The notes: generated from the letters alone by a model not told the origin. A stretch of DNA of 64,000 nt from Candidatus Mediterraneibacter pullicola (GCA_019117065.1 DXAK01000045.1:62001-126000); one strand, 5' to 3'. Counted from the stretch's first letter, positions 15,703 through 25,074 are shown. Made by a program: numbers and translations.

Positions 15703-16233
15703 ATGAAGGTATTGGCAGTAATCGACATGCAGAATGATTTTATCGACGGTTCTCTTGGCACGAAAGAAGCCGAATCTATCGTTCCGGGAGTGGCTGGGAT
15801 GATCCGCGAGTTTGACGGAAAGGTGATTGCCACCCGGGATACCCACGGTGAGGATTACTTAAGCAGTGCCGAGGGAAAAAATCTCCCGGTGGTCCACTGT
15901 GTAAAGGGGACGAAAGGGTGGGAAATCCGTCCAGAGATCCAGAAAGTGCTAGATGAAAAACCCGGCAGTATGGTTATAGATAAACCGACTTTCGGAAGCG
16001 TGGAATTAGGGGAGCGTGTGGGGAGCCTAAAAGATACGGATGGCGGAGTTGAGGAGATCACCCTGATCGGACTGTGTACGGATATCTGCGTCATATCTAA
16101 TGCCTTGCTCCTGAAAGCGTACCTGCCTGAAGTCCCGGTGCGGGTGATAGAATCTTGTTGTGCGGGAGTTACTCCTCAAAGCCACAGTCAGGCTCTGGAA
16201 GCGATGAAAATGTGCCAGATTGAGATCGTATAA
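15703..16233 (+). CDS. Isochorismatase-family cysteine hydrolase, nicotinamidase-like
   Basis: A 176-residue hydrolase of the isochorismatase superfamily with the catalytic triad in place: Asp8 (VIDMQNDF), Lys94 (IDKPTFGS) and Cys129 (GLCTDICV). The length and the FIDGSLGT and THG motifs suit nicotinamidase (PncA), which turns nicotinamide into nicotinate for NAD salvage. The expected metal-site residues are partly visible (Asp50 and His52 region, RDTHGEDY). ATG 15703 follows AAAAGGAGAACAGAAT; the gene begins 28 bases after the glycosylase stop. Another amide substrate is possible. Confidence 0.85.
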   Translation: MKVLAVIDMQNDFIDGSLGTKEAESIVPGVAGMIREFDGKVIATRDTHGEDYLSSAEGKNLPVVHCVKGTKGWEIRPEIQKVLDEKPGSMVIDKPTFGSVELGERVGSLKDTDGGVEEITLIGLCTDICVISNALLLKAYLPEVPVRVIESCCAGVTPQSHSQALEAMKMCQIEIV

Positions 16234-16290
16234 ATAAAAATCCGCGGCGTTATGTTTCTGCCGGATGATTTATGACAGGAGGAGAAAAGG

Positions 16291-17520
16291 ATGGAGAATT
16301 TTAATTATTATGCCCCGACGCAGGTCATTTTCGGCAGGAGAACAGAGGAACAGACGGGCGAGTTGGTAAGGGCGCAGGGATGCCAGAGGGTGCTGGTACA
16401 TTACGGGAGCGGAAGCGTGAAGAAAAGCGGGCTTTTAGACCGAATCTTCCGTTCGCTTGACGAAGCGGGCGTCTCTTATATATGTCTGGGCGGGGTAGTT
16501 CCGAATCCTAGACTGTCTCTTGTCTATGAAGGGATCAATCTGTGTAAGAGAGAGGGCGTTGATTTTATCCTTGCGGTGGGCGGCGGCAGCGTGATTGATT
16601 CTGCCAAGGCAATCGGATACGGTGTGACAAATGAAGGAGACGTGTGGGATTTTTATGAAAAGAAACGTCAGGCGTCAGGCTGTCTTCCCGTCGGCGTTGT
16701 ACTTACGATTTCAGCGGCAGGATCAGAGATGAGTGATTCTTCTGTCATTACCAATGAGAACAGGTGTCTGAAGAGAGGATACAGCAGCAATTACGCCCGG
16801 GCAAGATTCGCGGTGATGAACCCGGAACTTACAATGACGCTGCCCAAATATCAGACGGCCAGCGGGTGTGTGGATATTATGATGCACACTATGGAGAGAT
16901 ACTTTAATCAGTGCGAGAATATGGAACTGACTGACGGCATCAGCGAGCACTTGATCCGTACAGTGATGAAGAATGCAAGGATTCTTATGGATGAGCCGGA
17001 TAACTACGAGGCAAGGGCAGAGGTTATGTGGGCGGGAAGTATTTCCCATAACGGGCTTACAGGATGTGGCACGGACGGCGGCGACTGGGCCTGCCATCAG
17101 CTGGAGCATGAACTGGGCGGAATGTTTGACGTTGCTCACGGTGCAGGGCTTGCAGCCGTATGGGGAAGCTGGGCAAGGTATGTGATGGACGCGCGCCCGG
17201 AGAGGTTCGCAGGATTTGCGGTCAATGTGATGGGTGTGGAAGCTGGAAAGAACGAAATGGAGACGGCGATAAAAGGCGTAGAAGCAATGGAAGCATTTTA
17301 TAAGGCGCTGGAGATGCCGGTGTGTATCAGAGACCTTGGTATAGATCCGGCGGAGAAAGAGTTGCGGGAACTGGCGGAGAAATGTAGCCATTTCCGCAGG
17401 CGGACCGTGGGATGTGTGAAGAAGCTGGATGTGAACGATATCTATCAGATCTATAAAAACGCGCTGACATACGAGGAAAATGGGGATCAGAAGGACCCGC
17501 ACCGGCCTGAGAAAGTGTAG
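16291..17520 (+). CDS. Iron-containing alcohol dehydrogenase (butanol dehydrogenase type)
   Basis: This 409-residue oxidoreductase belongs to the group III iron-dependent alcohol dehydrogenases (BdhA/YqhD-like). The nucleotide-binding motif is AVGGGSVIDSAKAIGYG near residue 95. Metal ligands lie in GCVDIMMHTMERY (Asp and His near 190), ACHQLEHELGG (near 267) and DVAHGAGLAAVW (near 277). TGACAGGAGGAGAAAAGG precedes ATG 16291. It reduces aldehydes to alcohols to reoxidise NAD(P)H in fermentation. It stands between the nicotinamidase-like gene and proA on the same strand; exact substrate unknown. Confidence 0.93.
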   Translation: MENFNYYAPTQVIFGRRTEEQTGELVRAQGCQRVLVHYGSGSVKKSGLLDRIFRSLDEAGVSYICLGGVVPNPRLSLVYEGINLCKREGVDFILAVGGGSVIDSAKAIGYGVTNEGDVWDFYEKKRQASGCLPVGVVLTISAAGSEMSDSSVITNENRCLKRGYSSNYARARFAVMNPELTMTLPKYQTASGCVDIMMHTMERYFNQCENMELTDGISEHLIRTVMKNARILMDEPDNYEARAEVMWAGSISHNGLTGCGTDGGDWACHQLEHELGGMFDVAHGAGLAAVWGSWARYVMDARPERFAGFAVNVMGVEAGKNEMETAIKGVEAMEAFYKALEMPVCIRDLGIDPAEKELRELAEKCSHFRRRTVGCVKKLDVNDIYQIYKNALTYEENGDQKDPHRPEKV

Positions 17521-17595
17521 CGAAAAACAGTGATCAGTGGTACAATATGGGGCAAGATCAGTTTCGGCTTAGGAAGCCGGAGAAAGGAGACGAAA

Positions 17596-18846
17596 ATGGG
17601 TTCATACATGCAGATGCTTACAAATCGGGCAAAGGCTGCCGCGTCAGAGGCGGCAAAGCTCGGAACCTCAGATAAGAACAGGGGACTTCTGGCAGTGGCG
17701 GAAGAGCTGGCCGCTCATCAGGAGATGATCTTGGAGGAGAATGCAAAAGATGTTGAGGCGGCAAAGGAAAAAGGGGTTAAACAGTCTCTTATCGACCGCC
17801 TTGCCCTCTCAGAGAACAGGATTGCGGATATGGCGGAAGGGTTGCGTCAGATCTCCGCGCTTGATGATCCGGTTGGAGAAGTGCTGTCTATGAAGACTCG
17901 TCCTAACGGGCTTAGGATTGGACGAAAAAGGGTGCCTCTTGGTGTTGTCGGCATTATTTATGAATCCCGCCCGAATGTGACGGCGGATGCATTCGGCCTG
18001 TGCTTTAAGACGGGAAATGTGGCGCTCCTGCGGGGAGGAAGTGACGCTATCCGTTCGAATCAGGCAATCGTGCGTGCGGTCAAGGAAGGGTTGCGCAAGG
18101 AGAAACTTAATCAGGATCTGATTCTTCTTGTGGAAGATACGAGCCGTGAGGTGGCGGGAGAGATGATGAAGATGCACGGCGGCATCGATGTGCTCATTCC
18201 GAGAGGAGGCGCCGGGCTTATAGCCAATGTGGTTGAGAACAGCACCGTTCCCGTGATCGAGACAGGAACTGGAAATTGCCATGTTTATGTGGATGCTTCC
18301 GCAGATATCCGAATGGCCGTGGATATTATTGAGAATGCCAAGACACAGAGAATGGGCGTGTGCAATGCCTGTGAGTCGCTTGTCATCCACAGCGCCGCTA
18401 TGGAGGATGCACTTCCCCAGATTGTGAGCAGACTAAAAACTCATAACGTGGAGATCCGAGGTGATGAGAGAGCATGCGCCGTCAGCGGGGACATTATCCC
18501 GGCAGATGAGGCGGATTGGGGAACAGAATATTTGGATGCCATTATCTCCGTGAAGACTGTAGATTCCATTGACGAAGCGATCGCTCATATCAACAAATAT
18601 AATACAGGTCATTCCGAGTCCATCATCACAAAGGATTATGATAATGCCCTGAAATTTCAAGATGAGATCGATGCTGCGGCAGTCTATGTGAATGCGTCTA
18701 CAAGGTTTACGGACGGGTTCGAGTTTGGTTTTGGCGCTGAGATTGGGATCAGCACACAGAAACTTCACGCGAGAGGACCTATGGGACTGGAGACGCTGAC
18801 CACGACGAAGTATATCATCTTTGGAAATGGACAGATCAGAAGATAA
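17596..18846 (+). CDS. proA: Glutamate-5-semialdehyde dehydrogenase (gamma-glutamyl phosphate reductase)
   Basis: ProA reduces gamma-glutamyl phosphate to glutamate-5-semialdehyde in proline synthesis, using NADPH. The 416-residue length is typical. The catalytic cysteine is Cys256 in [11 protein letters not shown]; other signatures are [18 protein letters not shown] near residue 115 and [10 protein letters not shown] near 145. ATG 17596 follows GAAAGGAGACGAAA; upstream in-frame codons are not family-like. No proB (glutamate 5-kinase) lies beside it, so the pathway is split in this genome. Confidence 0.96.
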   Translation: MGSYMQMLTNRAKAAASEAAKLGTSDKNRGLLAVAEELAAHQEMILEENAKDVEAAKEKGVKQSLIDRLALSENRIADMAEGLRQISALDDPVGEVLSMKTRPNGLRIGRKRVPLGVVGIIYESRPNVTADAFGLCFKTGNVALLRGGSDAIRSNQAIVRAVKEGLRKEKLNQDLILLVEDTSREVAGEMMKMHGGIDVLIPRGGAGLIANVVENSTVPVIETGTGNCHVYVDASADIRMAVDIIENAKTQRMGVCNACESLVIHSAAMEDALPQIVSRLKTHNVEIRGDERACAVSGDIIPADEADWGTEYLDAIISVKTVDSIDEAIAHINKYNTGHSESIITKDYDNALKFQDEIDAAAVYVNASTRFTDGFEFGFGAEIGISTQKLHARGPMGLETLTTTKYIIFGNGQIRR

Positions 18847-18882
18847 GAAGGCACAAGAAGAACGAAAAAGAAAATTATTCTA

Positions 18883-18911
18883 TTGACGAATCACTAGATT
18901 AGTTATATAAT
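18883..18911 (+). promoter_or_regulatory. Promoter of the tetR-type gene
   Basis: TTGACG (18883-18888), a 17-base spacer and perfect TATAAT (18906-18911) form a strong sigma-A promoter. The operator repeats begin at the last base of the -10 box. Confidence 0.85.
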
Positions 18912-18939
18912 ATAACAGTGTTATATAGCGCTGTTATAT
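18910..18939. promoter_or_regulatory. TetR-type operator: three ATAACA half-sites
   Basis: TATAACA-G-TGTTATA (18911-18925) is a perfect odd palindrome. ATATAACAG (18910-18918) also pairs with CTGTTATAT (18931-18939). Three half-sites thus cover the start region of the tetR-type promoter, consistent with autorepression. Confidence 0.75.
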
Positions 18940-18951
18940 AAAAGGGGAATT

Positions 18952-19569
18952 ATGGCTGATAAGGAACAGACAACTTTGGATCTCATTTTGGCAGCCGCTA
19001 CAAAGGAGTTTCTTGCGAAAGGATTTCAATCTGCTTCTCTGCGCAATATTGTAAAAATGGCTGGAATGACAACAGGCGCATTTTATGGATATTTTAAAAG
19101 CAAGGCAGAATTGTTTGAGGCTATAGTCGGCAGGCATTATGATTTCATTCTGGACCGCTTCAAAAAAGCACAGACAGAGTTTGCAGAATTGCCGGATGAG
19201 CAGCAGCCGGAAAATTTAGGTTCTATTTCCGGACTTTGCATGTTTGATATGTTGCATTATGCGTATAAGCATTTGGATGCGTTTAAACTTATCTTATGCG
19301 GGGCGGAGGGGACACGTTTTGCCGGGCTGATTGATGAGATGGCTGTGATTGAAACAGAGGCTACTCATGACTATTTGAGAGTACTGGAAGGATTGGGCAG
19401 GCCCGCGCCTTCCATTGATGAACATTTGGAGCATATATTGATTACAGGAATGTTTAATGCTTTCTTTGAGTTAGTGATACACGAAATGCCGCTGGAAAAA
19501 GCTGAGATGTACTTGCATGAAATGCGGGCGTTTTATACTGCGGGATGGATGAAAATTATGGGGCAGTAG
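18952..19569 (+). CDS. TetR-family transcriptional regulator
   Basis: A 205-residue repressor with a classic N-terminal TetR helix-turn-helix: ILAAATKEFLAKGFQSASLR, then IVKMAGMTTGAFYGYFKSK (residues about 10-50). The rest is an alpha-helical ligand-binding and dimerisation domain. ATG 18952 follows AAAAGGGGAATT. It sits 147 bases upstream of the two ABC exporter genes on the same strand, and its promoter carries overlapping palindromes, so it probably represses itself and the exporter until an unknown compound binds. Confidence 0.93.
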   Translation: MADKEQTTLDLILAAATKEFLAKGFQSASLRNIVKMAGMTTGAFYGYFKSKAELFEAIVGRHYDFILDRFKKAQTEFAELPDEQQPENLGSISGLCMFDMLHYAYKHLDAFKLILCGAEGTRFAGLIDEMAVIETEATHDYLRVLEGLGRPAPSIDEHLEHILITGMFNAFFELVIHEMPLEKAEMYLHEMRAFYTAGWMKIMGQ

Positions 19570-19583
19570 CCCTATAATTTTTA

Positions 19584-19613
19584 CACGTAAGTTAGTTAAA
19601 ACTAACTTACGTG
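19584..19613. promoter_or_regulatory. 30-bp palindrome upstream of the ABC exporter genes
   Basis: CACGTAAGTTAGTT (19584-19597), AA, AACTAACTTACGTG (19600-19613): perfect 14-bp arms. A second palindrome, ATATCCA-TG-TGGATAT, follows at 19626-19641. There is no T run after either, so operator use for the exporter operon is more likely than termination. The sequence differs from the ATAACA repeats before the tetR-type gene. Confidence 0.6.
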
Positions 19614-19716
19614 ATATAACCAAAGATATCCATGTGGATATTCTGTTTTCATATCATAAGCTTATTGGAGTTTAAGAATCCAGTGTAGCAAAAAATGTTA
19701 TAAAGGAGGTTTTTCA

Positions 19717-21492
19717 ATGAAAACAAAATCTGGTCTGTCAAGATTGATGGGTTATGCGGGAACACATAAGATCCTGCTCTATCTTTCTTGGATTTTATCC
19801 GCAATGAGTGCGCTGCTTGCTCTTGTGCCCTTTTGGTATATATGGCGTATCATTCACGACATATTGGAAGTTTCGCCTGATTTCTCACAGGCGGGAAGCA
19901 TCACGCATTACGGGTGGTTAGCTGTATTATTCGCGGTGCTGTCTATTGTTGTTTATATTGCTGCCCTGATGTGTTCTCATCTGAGTGCCTTCCGGGTTGC
20001 TGCGAATATCCGAAAAAAACTGTTAAGTCATATTGCAGTTTTGCCGCTTGGCGTAATAGAAAAATATGGAAGCGGACATTTGCGGAGGATTGTAAATACT
20101 TCCAGCTCTGCAACGGAAAATTATCTTGCACACAGATTGCCTGATAAAGCGGGTGCAATTGCTACCCCTATAGGTTTGCTCTTTTTACTGCTTGTATTTG
20201 ATTGGCGGCTGGGCATTTTAAGTCTTGTGCCCGTTGTTCTTGGTTTTCTGATCATGATGAAGATGACAGGCGCAGGAATGGAAGAAAAAATGAAAGAATA
20301 TCAAAATGCGCTTTCAGATATGTCGAATGAAGCTGTTGAATATGTAAGAGGCATACCTGTGGTAAAAACATTCGGGCAAACAATTTTTTCTTTCAAACGC
20401 TTTAAAGCTTCAATCGATAATTATGAAAAATGGGTTATTGCATATACTAAAGCCTTACGGCTTCCTATGATGTTTTATACAACAGCCGTCAATGGGGTGT
20501 TTGCCTTTTTGATTGCCGGAGGTATTATTTTTACGAGGAACGATGTGACAAGCGAATTCTTGTTAAATTTGATTTTCTACATTGTGATCACGCCTGTTAT
20601 AGGGACGACTCTGACAAAAATTATGTTTATGAGTGAAGATGCAATGATTGTAAACGATGCAATGAACAGGATCGATGAGGTGCTGAATGAAAAGCCGCTT
20701 TCTGAAGGCAGGATCCACCAGGCGTTCTCTGACAATTCTATTACATTAGAACATGTCAGCTACAGTTATGATGGGAAGAAAAACGCGCTCAGTGATGTGT
20801 CATTATCGATTAAGCAGGGGGAGACGGTTGCATTGGTGGGAGCGTCAGGAAGTGGGAAGACGACTCTTGCAAATATTATTACAAGATTTTTTGATCCGCA
20901 AAAAGGCCGCATTTTGCTAGGAAATACAGATATACGTGACATTCCGAAGGAACTACTAATGAATAAAGTGTCCTTTGTATTTCAGAACAGCCGGCTGATT
21001 AAAACATCTATATTAGAAAACGTACGCATGGGAAGACCTACAGCAACACGTGAGGAGGTTGTTCAAGCTTTGAAAGCTGCGCAGTGCATGGATATCGTTG
21101 AAAAATTGCCCAATGGAATAGATACGGTTGTTGGTGTAAACAGTGTGTATCTATCTGGGGGAGAACAGCAGAGGATCGCCATTGCACGTTCTATTTTAAA
21201 AAATGCGCCGGTTTTGATCCTTGATGAAGCGACTGCGTTTGCTGATCCAGACAATGAGGTGCGTGTACAGGAAGCTTTGTCCGTGCTTTCAAAAGGGAAA
21301 ACTGTCATTATGATTGCACATAGACTGTCTTCTATTACAAAGGCAGATTGTATTTACGTTCTTCAGGACGGTAGGATTGCTGAAAGTGGTACACACAGGA
21401 AACTGATAGAGAAAGGCGGCATATTCTCACGTATGTGGAAGAGCTATTCTGAAGCGGCAGAGTGGAAAATTACGAAGGAGGCGAGAGGATGA
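19717..21492 (+). CDS. ABC half-exporter (fused membrane and ATPase domains), first gene
   Basis: A 591-residue half-transporter: an N-terminal six-helix type I exporter domain (about 1-320) and a C-terminal ATPase. Walker A is GASGSGKTT at 375-383, the signature LSGGEQQRIAIARS lies near 480, and Walker B VLILDEATAFADP near 500. The D-loop reads ATAFADP where SALD is more usual, a hint that the two partners of the heterodimer are not equal. AAGGAGGTTTTTCA precedes ATG 19717. The stop overlaps the next gene (ATGA). Substrate unknown; such TetR-ABC-ABC sets commonly export drugs or peptides, and some related pairs handle siderophores. Confidence 0.93.
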   Translation: MKTKSGLSRLMGYAGTHKILLYLSWILSAMSALLALVPFWYIWRIIHDILEVSPDFSQAGSITHYGWLAVLFAVLSIVVYIAALMCSHLSAFRVAANIRKKLLSHIAVLPLGVIEKYGSGHLRRIVNTSSSATENYLAHRLPDKAGAIATPIGLLFLLLVFDWRLGILSLVPVVLGFLIMMKMTGAGMEEKMKEYQNALSDMSNEAVEYVRGIPVVKTFGQTIFSFKRFKASIDNYEKWVIAYTKALRLPMMFYTTAVNGVFAFLIAGGIIFTRNDVTSEFLLNLIFYIVITPVIGTTLTKIMFMSEDAMIVNDAMNRIDEVLNEKPLSEGRIHQAFSDNSITLEHVSYSYDGKKNALSDVSLSIKQGETVALVGASGSGKTTLANIITRFFDPQKGRILLGNTDIRDIPKELLMNKVSFVFQNSRLIKTSILENVRMGRPTATREEVVQALKAAQCMDIVEKLPNGIDTVVGVNSVYLSGGEQQRIAIARSILKNAPVLILDEATAFADPDNEVRVQEALSVLSKGKTVIMIAHRLSSITKADCIYVLQDGRIAESGTHRKLIEKGGIFSRMWKSYSEAAEWKITKEARG

Positions 21493-23219
21493 TTAAGATG
21501 TTGCAAAAGCGTTTTGCGTTATCGAGACAAGGAGCCGTTGATTTGATAAAAGGCTGTATTGCCTGCGTTTTTCAGGACATATCTTTCATGCTTCCTGTAG
21601 GGCTTTTGTATTATTTTGTCCTTGATATGATGAGAGGGAGCGTAAGCGGAAACCGTATTGCTTTTTACGGGATTGGTGCCATAAGCTGTCTCGTTCTCAT
21701 ATTTATTGCCACATGGTTTCAATATAATGCGACTTATCTGGCGACCTATGTGGAAAGCGGGGTAAGACGTATTTCCTTAGCAGAACAGTTACGTAAGATC
21801 CCTTTGTCCTTTTTTGGGAAAAAGGATCTTGCTGATCTTACAAATTCCATCATGGGTGACTGTGCCACGCTGGAAACCGCATTTTCACATTATGTGCCTG
21901 CGCTGGCTGGCTCTTTGATATCAACTACGCTGATCGCCGGCGCCCTTTTTGCCTATGAGTGGCGCATGGCTCTTGCGGCAATTTGGGTTTTGCCGGTAGC
22001 GTTCACAATTACATTCTTCTCCGCCCGTATACAGGAATATTTCAACCGTAAATCCGTAGTAGCGAATGTGGCACTTGAAAACGGTGTGCAGGAATTCATC
22101 GAAGCTATGCAGGACCTGAAGGCGAACAATTCAGAAAAAAGATATTTGGAGGGACTTTATAAGAAAATCGATTATGCAGAAAAACGCCATATTATTACTG
22201 AGCTTGGAACGGCGCTGTTTGTTGTTTCGTCAACACTGGTATTAAAATTTGGTATTGCCACGGTTGCGCTTGCCGGTTCAATCCTGCTCATTCGTGGTGA
22301 GATAGACATTCCATTGTTTTTTATGTTTTTACTTGTTGCCTCAAGATTATATGCTCCGCTCGAGAGTGCGCTGCAAAATCTTGCTGCGGTTATCTCTACA
22401 AGAACGAATATAAACCGAATGAACGAAATTCTTGATCAGCCGGTGCAAACGGGAGACAGCCGAATGACAAACAAAGGATATGATATTGTATTTGATCATG
22501 TTGGATTTTCTTATAATACAGAGGAAACTGTTTTGAAAGATGTGTCATTTACTGCAAAACAGGGAGAAGTTACCGCTTTAGTCGGCCCGTCCGGCGGCGG
22601 TAAAACTACAGTGTCAAGAGTTGCCGCCAGATTTTGGGATATAGATAAGGGGAAGATTACTGTCGGCGGCATGGATATATCGGATGTTGAGCCCGAGGCA
22701 TTATTGTCATTATATTCTATTGTATTTCAGGATGTGACCTTGTTCAACAATACAGTTATGGAAAATATCAGGATCGGTAATAAAGACGCTACAGATGAAG
22801 AAGTGATTGCAGCGGCAAAGCTGGCAAACTGCGATGAATTTGCGCTTAGGCTTCCGAATGGTTACAACAGCGTGATTGGAGAAAATGGCTGTGAACTCTC
22901 GGGAGGTGAAAGACAGCGCATCTCTATCGCAAGGGCTTTTCTCAAAAATGCTCCTATTATTTTGCTGGATGAGGCTACAGCAAGTCTTGATGTGGAAAAC
23001 GAGACGCTGATACAGGCTGCGTTATCAAGGCTGATAGAGGATAAAACCGTACTCGTTATTGCTCATCGCATGAGGACTGTAAGCGGCGCTGATAGAGTGA
23101 TTGTGCTTTCAGATGGTTCCGTCGCCGAGCAGGGACCGCCTGGGGAGTTAATGAATACGGGCAATATTTATCCTCATATGGTAAAGCTACAAATGCTTAG
23201 CAGGGATTGGGGAATATAG
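21489..23219 (+). CDS. ABC half-exporter, second gene of the pair
   Basis: The 576-residue partner has the same layout: six membrane helices, then an ATPase with Walker A GPSGGGKTT near residue 367, signature LSGGERQRISIARA near 473 and Walker B IILLDEATASLD near 495. ATG 21489 overlaps the previous stop by four bases, with GAAGGAGGCGAGAGG as ribosome binding site; a longer in-frame reading from 21462 would push the start into the first gene. It surely forms a heterodimer with the upstream product. A strong stem-loop follows 90 bases after the stop. Confidence 0.93.
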   Translation: MIKMLQKRFALSRQGAVDLIKGCIACVFQDISFMLPVGLLYYFVLDMMRGSVSGNRIAFYGIGAISCLVLIFIATWFQYNATYLATYVESGVRRISLAEQLRKIPLSFFGKKDLADLTNSIMGDCATLETAFSHYVPALAGSLISTTLIAGALFAYEWRMALAAIWVLPVAFTITFFSARIQEYFNRKSVVANVALENGVQEFIEAMQDLKANNSEKRYLEGLYKKIDYAEKRHIITELGTALFVVSSTLVLKFGIATVALAGSILLIRGEIDIPLFFMFLLVASRLYAPLESALQNLAAVISTRTNINRMNEILDQPVQTGDSRMTNKGYDIVFDHVGFSYNTEETVLKDVSFTAKQGEVTALVGPSGGGKTTVSRVAARFWDIDKGKITVGGMDISDVEPEALLSLYSIVFQDVTLFNNTVMENIRIGNKDATDEEVIAAAKLANCDEFALRLPNGYNSVIGENGCELSGGERQRISIARAFLKNAPIILLDEATASLDVENETLIQAALSRLIEDKTVLVIAHRMRTVSGADRVIVLSDGSVAEQGPPGELMNTGNIYPHMVKLQMLSRDWGI

Positions 23220-23313
23220 CACAGGTTAGCTGCCGCGGTTTGTGTCATACGGTACAGTAAGGAACAAAATGGCGGAAGGTTATTCTGCAGATATAGGAAG
23301 AGTATTTTATAAA

Positions 23314-23379
23314 AAATAATGCTTGCATAATATGCAAAAAAGATGTATTATTATGCAAGCATTATTTTTATTCTTGCAT
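23314..23379. terminator. 18-bp stem-loop with repeated TTGCAT motifs, exporter terminator and possible argC control region
   Basis: 23314-23331 is perfectly complementary to 23350-23367 (18 bp), followed by TTTTA: a terminator usable in both directions. Its arms contain TTGCATA-A-TATGCAA (23323-23337), and a further CTTGCAT (23373-23379) pairs with ATGCAAG (23353-23359), so alternative hairpins exist. The TGCAT motifs resemble arginine-repressor boxes but with 3-base instead of 4-base spacing. Confidence 0.75.
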
Positions 23380-23461
23380 GACAGATTTTTCTATAAATGG
23401 CGGATCTGACGTAGATATATGTATAGGATTAAGAAAAATAATTAGGGGAGGATAAACAGGC

Positions 23462-24502
23462 GTGATAAAAGTTGGAATTATTGGTTCTACCGGCTATGCA
23501 GGCGGCGAACTTGTAAGAATCTTGGCGGGACATAAAAATGCAGAGATTAAATGGTTCGGATCGAGGAGCTATATCAATGAGAAATACGCGGATGTGTACC
23601 GCAATATGTTTCAGATCGTGGACGCGGTGTGTATGGATGACAACATGGAAGAACTGGCGACTCAGGTTGACGTAATCTTTACCGCGACACCGCAGGGCCT
23701 TTGTGCTTCCCTTGTAAACGAAAACATATTGTCCCAGACAAAGATCATTGATTTAAGCGCGGATTTCCGCCTGAAGGATGTGAGCGTTTATGAACAATGG
23801 TACAAGATCACACATCAGGCGCAGCAGTTTATAGAGGAGGCGGTGTACGGGCTGTGCGAGGTGAACCGGGAGGACGTGAAAAAGGCGCGGCTTGTAGCCA
23901 ATCCGGGATGCTATACCACATGTTCGATCCTGACGGCATATCCTCTTGTAAAAGAGAGGCTGATCGATATGAGCACCCTGATCATCGACGCGAAATCTGG
24001 CACATCGGGAGCTGGGCGCGGTGCAAAGCTTCCGAACCTTTTCTGCGAGGTAAACGAGAATATTAAAGCGTACGGGGTGGCATCTCATCGTCACACGCCT
24101 GAGATTGAGGAACAGTTAGGCTATGCGATAGGAGAGAAAGTCGTGCTGAATTTCACGCCTCACCTCGTGCCCATGAACCGTGGGATCCTTGCCACAGAGT
24201 ACGCGAAGCTTACGAAACATGTGACATGGGAAGAGGTAAAGGCTGTCTATGATAAATATTATGCGGGGGAGAAATTCATCCGTGTGCTGAATGAGGGTGT
24301 GTGTCCTGAGACAAAGTGGGTAGAGGGCAGCAACTATGTGGACATTGGATTTACCATTGATCCGAGAACGAACCGCATCATTATGATGGGGGCAATCGAC
24401 AATCTGGTAAAAGGCGCCGCAGGACAGGCGGTGCAGAATATGAACCTAATGTTCGGGGAGAAGGAAAGCGAAGGGCTGGAGCTTGTGCCCATGTTCCCAT
24501 GA
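23462..24502 (+). CDS. argC: N-acetyl-gamma-glutamyl-phosphate reductase
   Basis: ArgC performs the third step of arginine synthesis, reducing N-acetylglutamyl phosphate to the semialdehyde with NADPH. The 346-residue enzyme has the dinucleotide motif GSTGYAGGELVRIL at residues 8-21 and the catalytic Cys150 in NPGCYTT; the typical SGTSGAGR loop follows near 180. The start is GTG at 23462, nine or so bases after TAGGGGAGGATAAA. It opens a five-gene arg cluster. A palindrome-rich region upstream may hold its regulation. Confidence 0.96.
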   Translation: MIKVGIIGSTGYAGGELVRILAGHKNAEIKWFGSRSYINEKYADVYRNMFQIVDAVCMDDNMEELATQVDVIFTATPQGLCASLVNENILSQTKIIDLSADFRLKDVSVYEQWYKITHQAQQFIEEAVYGLCEVNREDVKKARLVANPGCYTTCSILTAYPLVKERLIDMSTLIIDAKSGTSGAGRGAKLPNLFCEVNENIKAYGVASHRHTPEIEEQLGYAIGEKVVLNFTPHLVPMNRGILATEYAKLTKHVTWEEVKAVYDKYYAGEKFIRVLNEGVCPETKWVEGSNYVDIGFTIDPRTNRIIMMGAIDNLVKGAAGQAVQNMNLMFGEKESEGLELVPMFP

Positions 24503-24598
24503 CAGAACAAAATAAGATTGAGAAAGAGATCCCGGCAGGCGGCGGATTTCCAACGCTTTGCCGGGCGGATAAATACCGAGACAGGACAGGTAAAAGAT

Positions 24599-25045
24599 AT
24601 GATCCGTGTGATGACGATTGACGATTATGACGAAGTGTACGCTCTGTGGAAGAAGATCAAAGGATTTGGAATCCGCAGCATTGATGATTCCCGAGAAGGC
24701 GTGGAGCAATTTTTAAAGCGCAACCCGACGACAAGCGTAGTGGCGGTCAGGGACGGGAAGATCGTGGGAAGCATCCTCTGCGGACATGACGGAAGACGGG
24801 GCTGTCTGTACCATGTGTGTGTGGACGAGGCATACAGAAGGCACGGGATCGGCAAGGCGATGGTCGTGCATGCTATGAAGGCTCTTCAGGAGGAAAATAT
24901 CAACAAAGTGTCGCTGATCGCGTTTACGAAAAACGATATCGGAAACGCGTTCTGGAACACTATTGGTTGGACAGAGCGGCTGGATTTAAACTACTATGAT
25001 TTTACACTGAATGAGGAAAATATTACAGCGTTTAACGAACAGTAG
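24599..25045 (+). CDS. GNAT-family N-acetyltransferase inside the arg operon
   Basis: A 148-residue GNAT protein with the acetyl-CoA motif VDEAYRRHGIGKAMV near residue 80 and a typical C-terminal NAFWNTIGWTER segment. ATG 24599 begins the family-like sequence; upstream in-frame codons are dubious and the ribosome binding site is weak (GACAGGTAAAAGAT). Lying between argC and argJ it might acetylate glutamate, as some short GNAT proteins do, although ArgJ can already make N-acetylglutamate. Generic GNAT acetylation of another amine cannot be excluded. Confidence 0.85.
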   Translation: MIRVMTIDDYDEVYALWKKIKGFGIRSIDDSREGVEQFLKRNPTTSVVAVRDGKIVGSILCGHDGRRGCLYHVCVDEAYRRHGIGKAMVVHAMKALQEENINKVSLIAFTKNDIGNAFWNTIGWTERLDLNYYDFTLNEENITAFNEQ

Positions 25046-25074
25046 GACGCTGGGTGCCGGAAGGAGACAGAAAA

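Noticed and set aside
16723..17502. Reverse-strand frame of about 259 codons inside the alcohol dehydrogenase gene
   Set aside because: Antisense shadow of a clear gene; composition unlike a protein.
23323..23337. Canonical ArgR box before argC
   Set aside because: TGCAT half-sites have 3-base spacing instead of 4 and lie within a terminator stem; kept only as a tentative idea.
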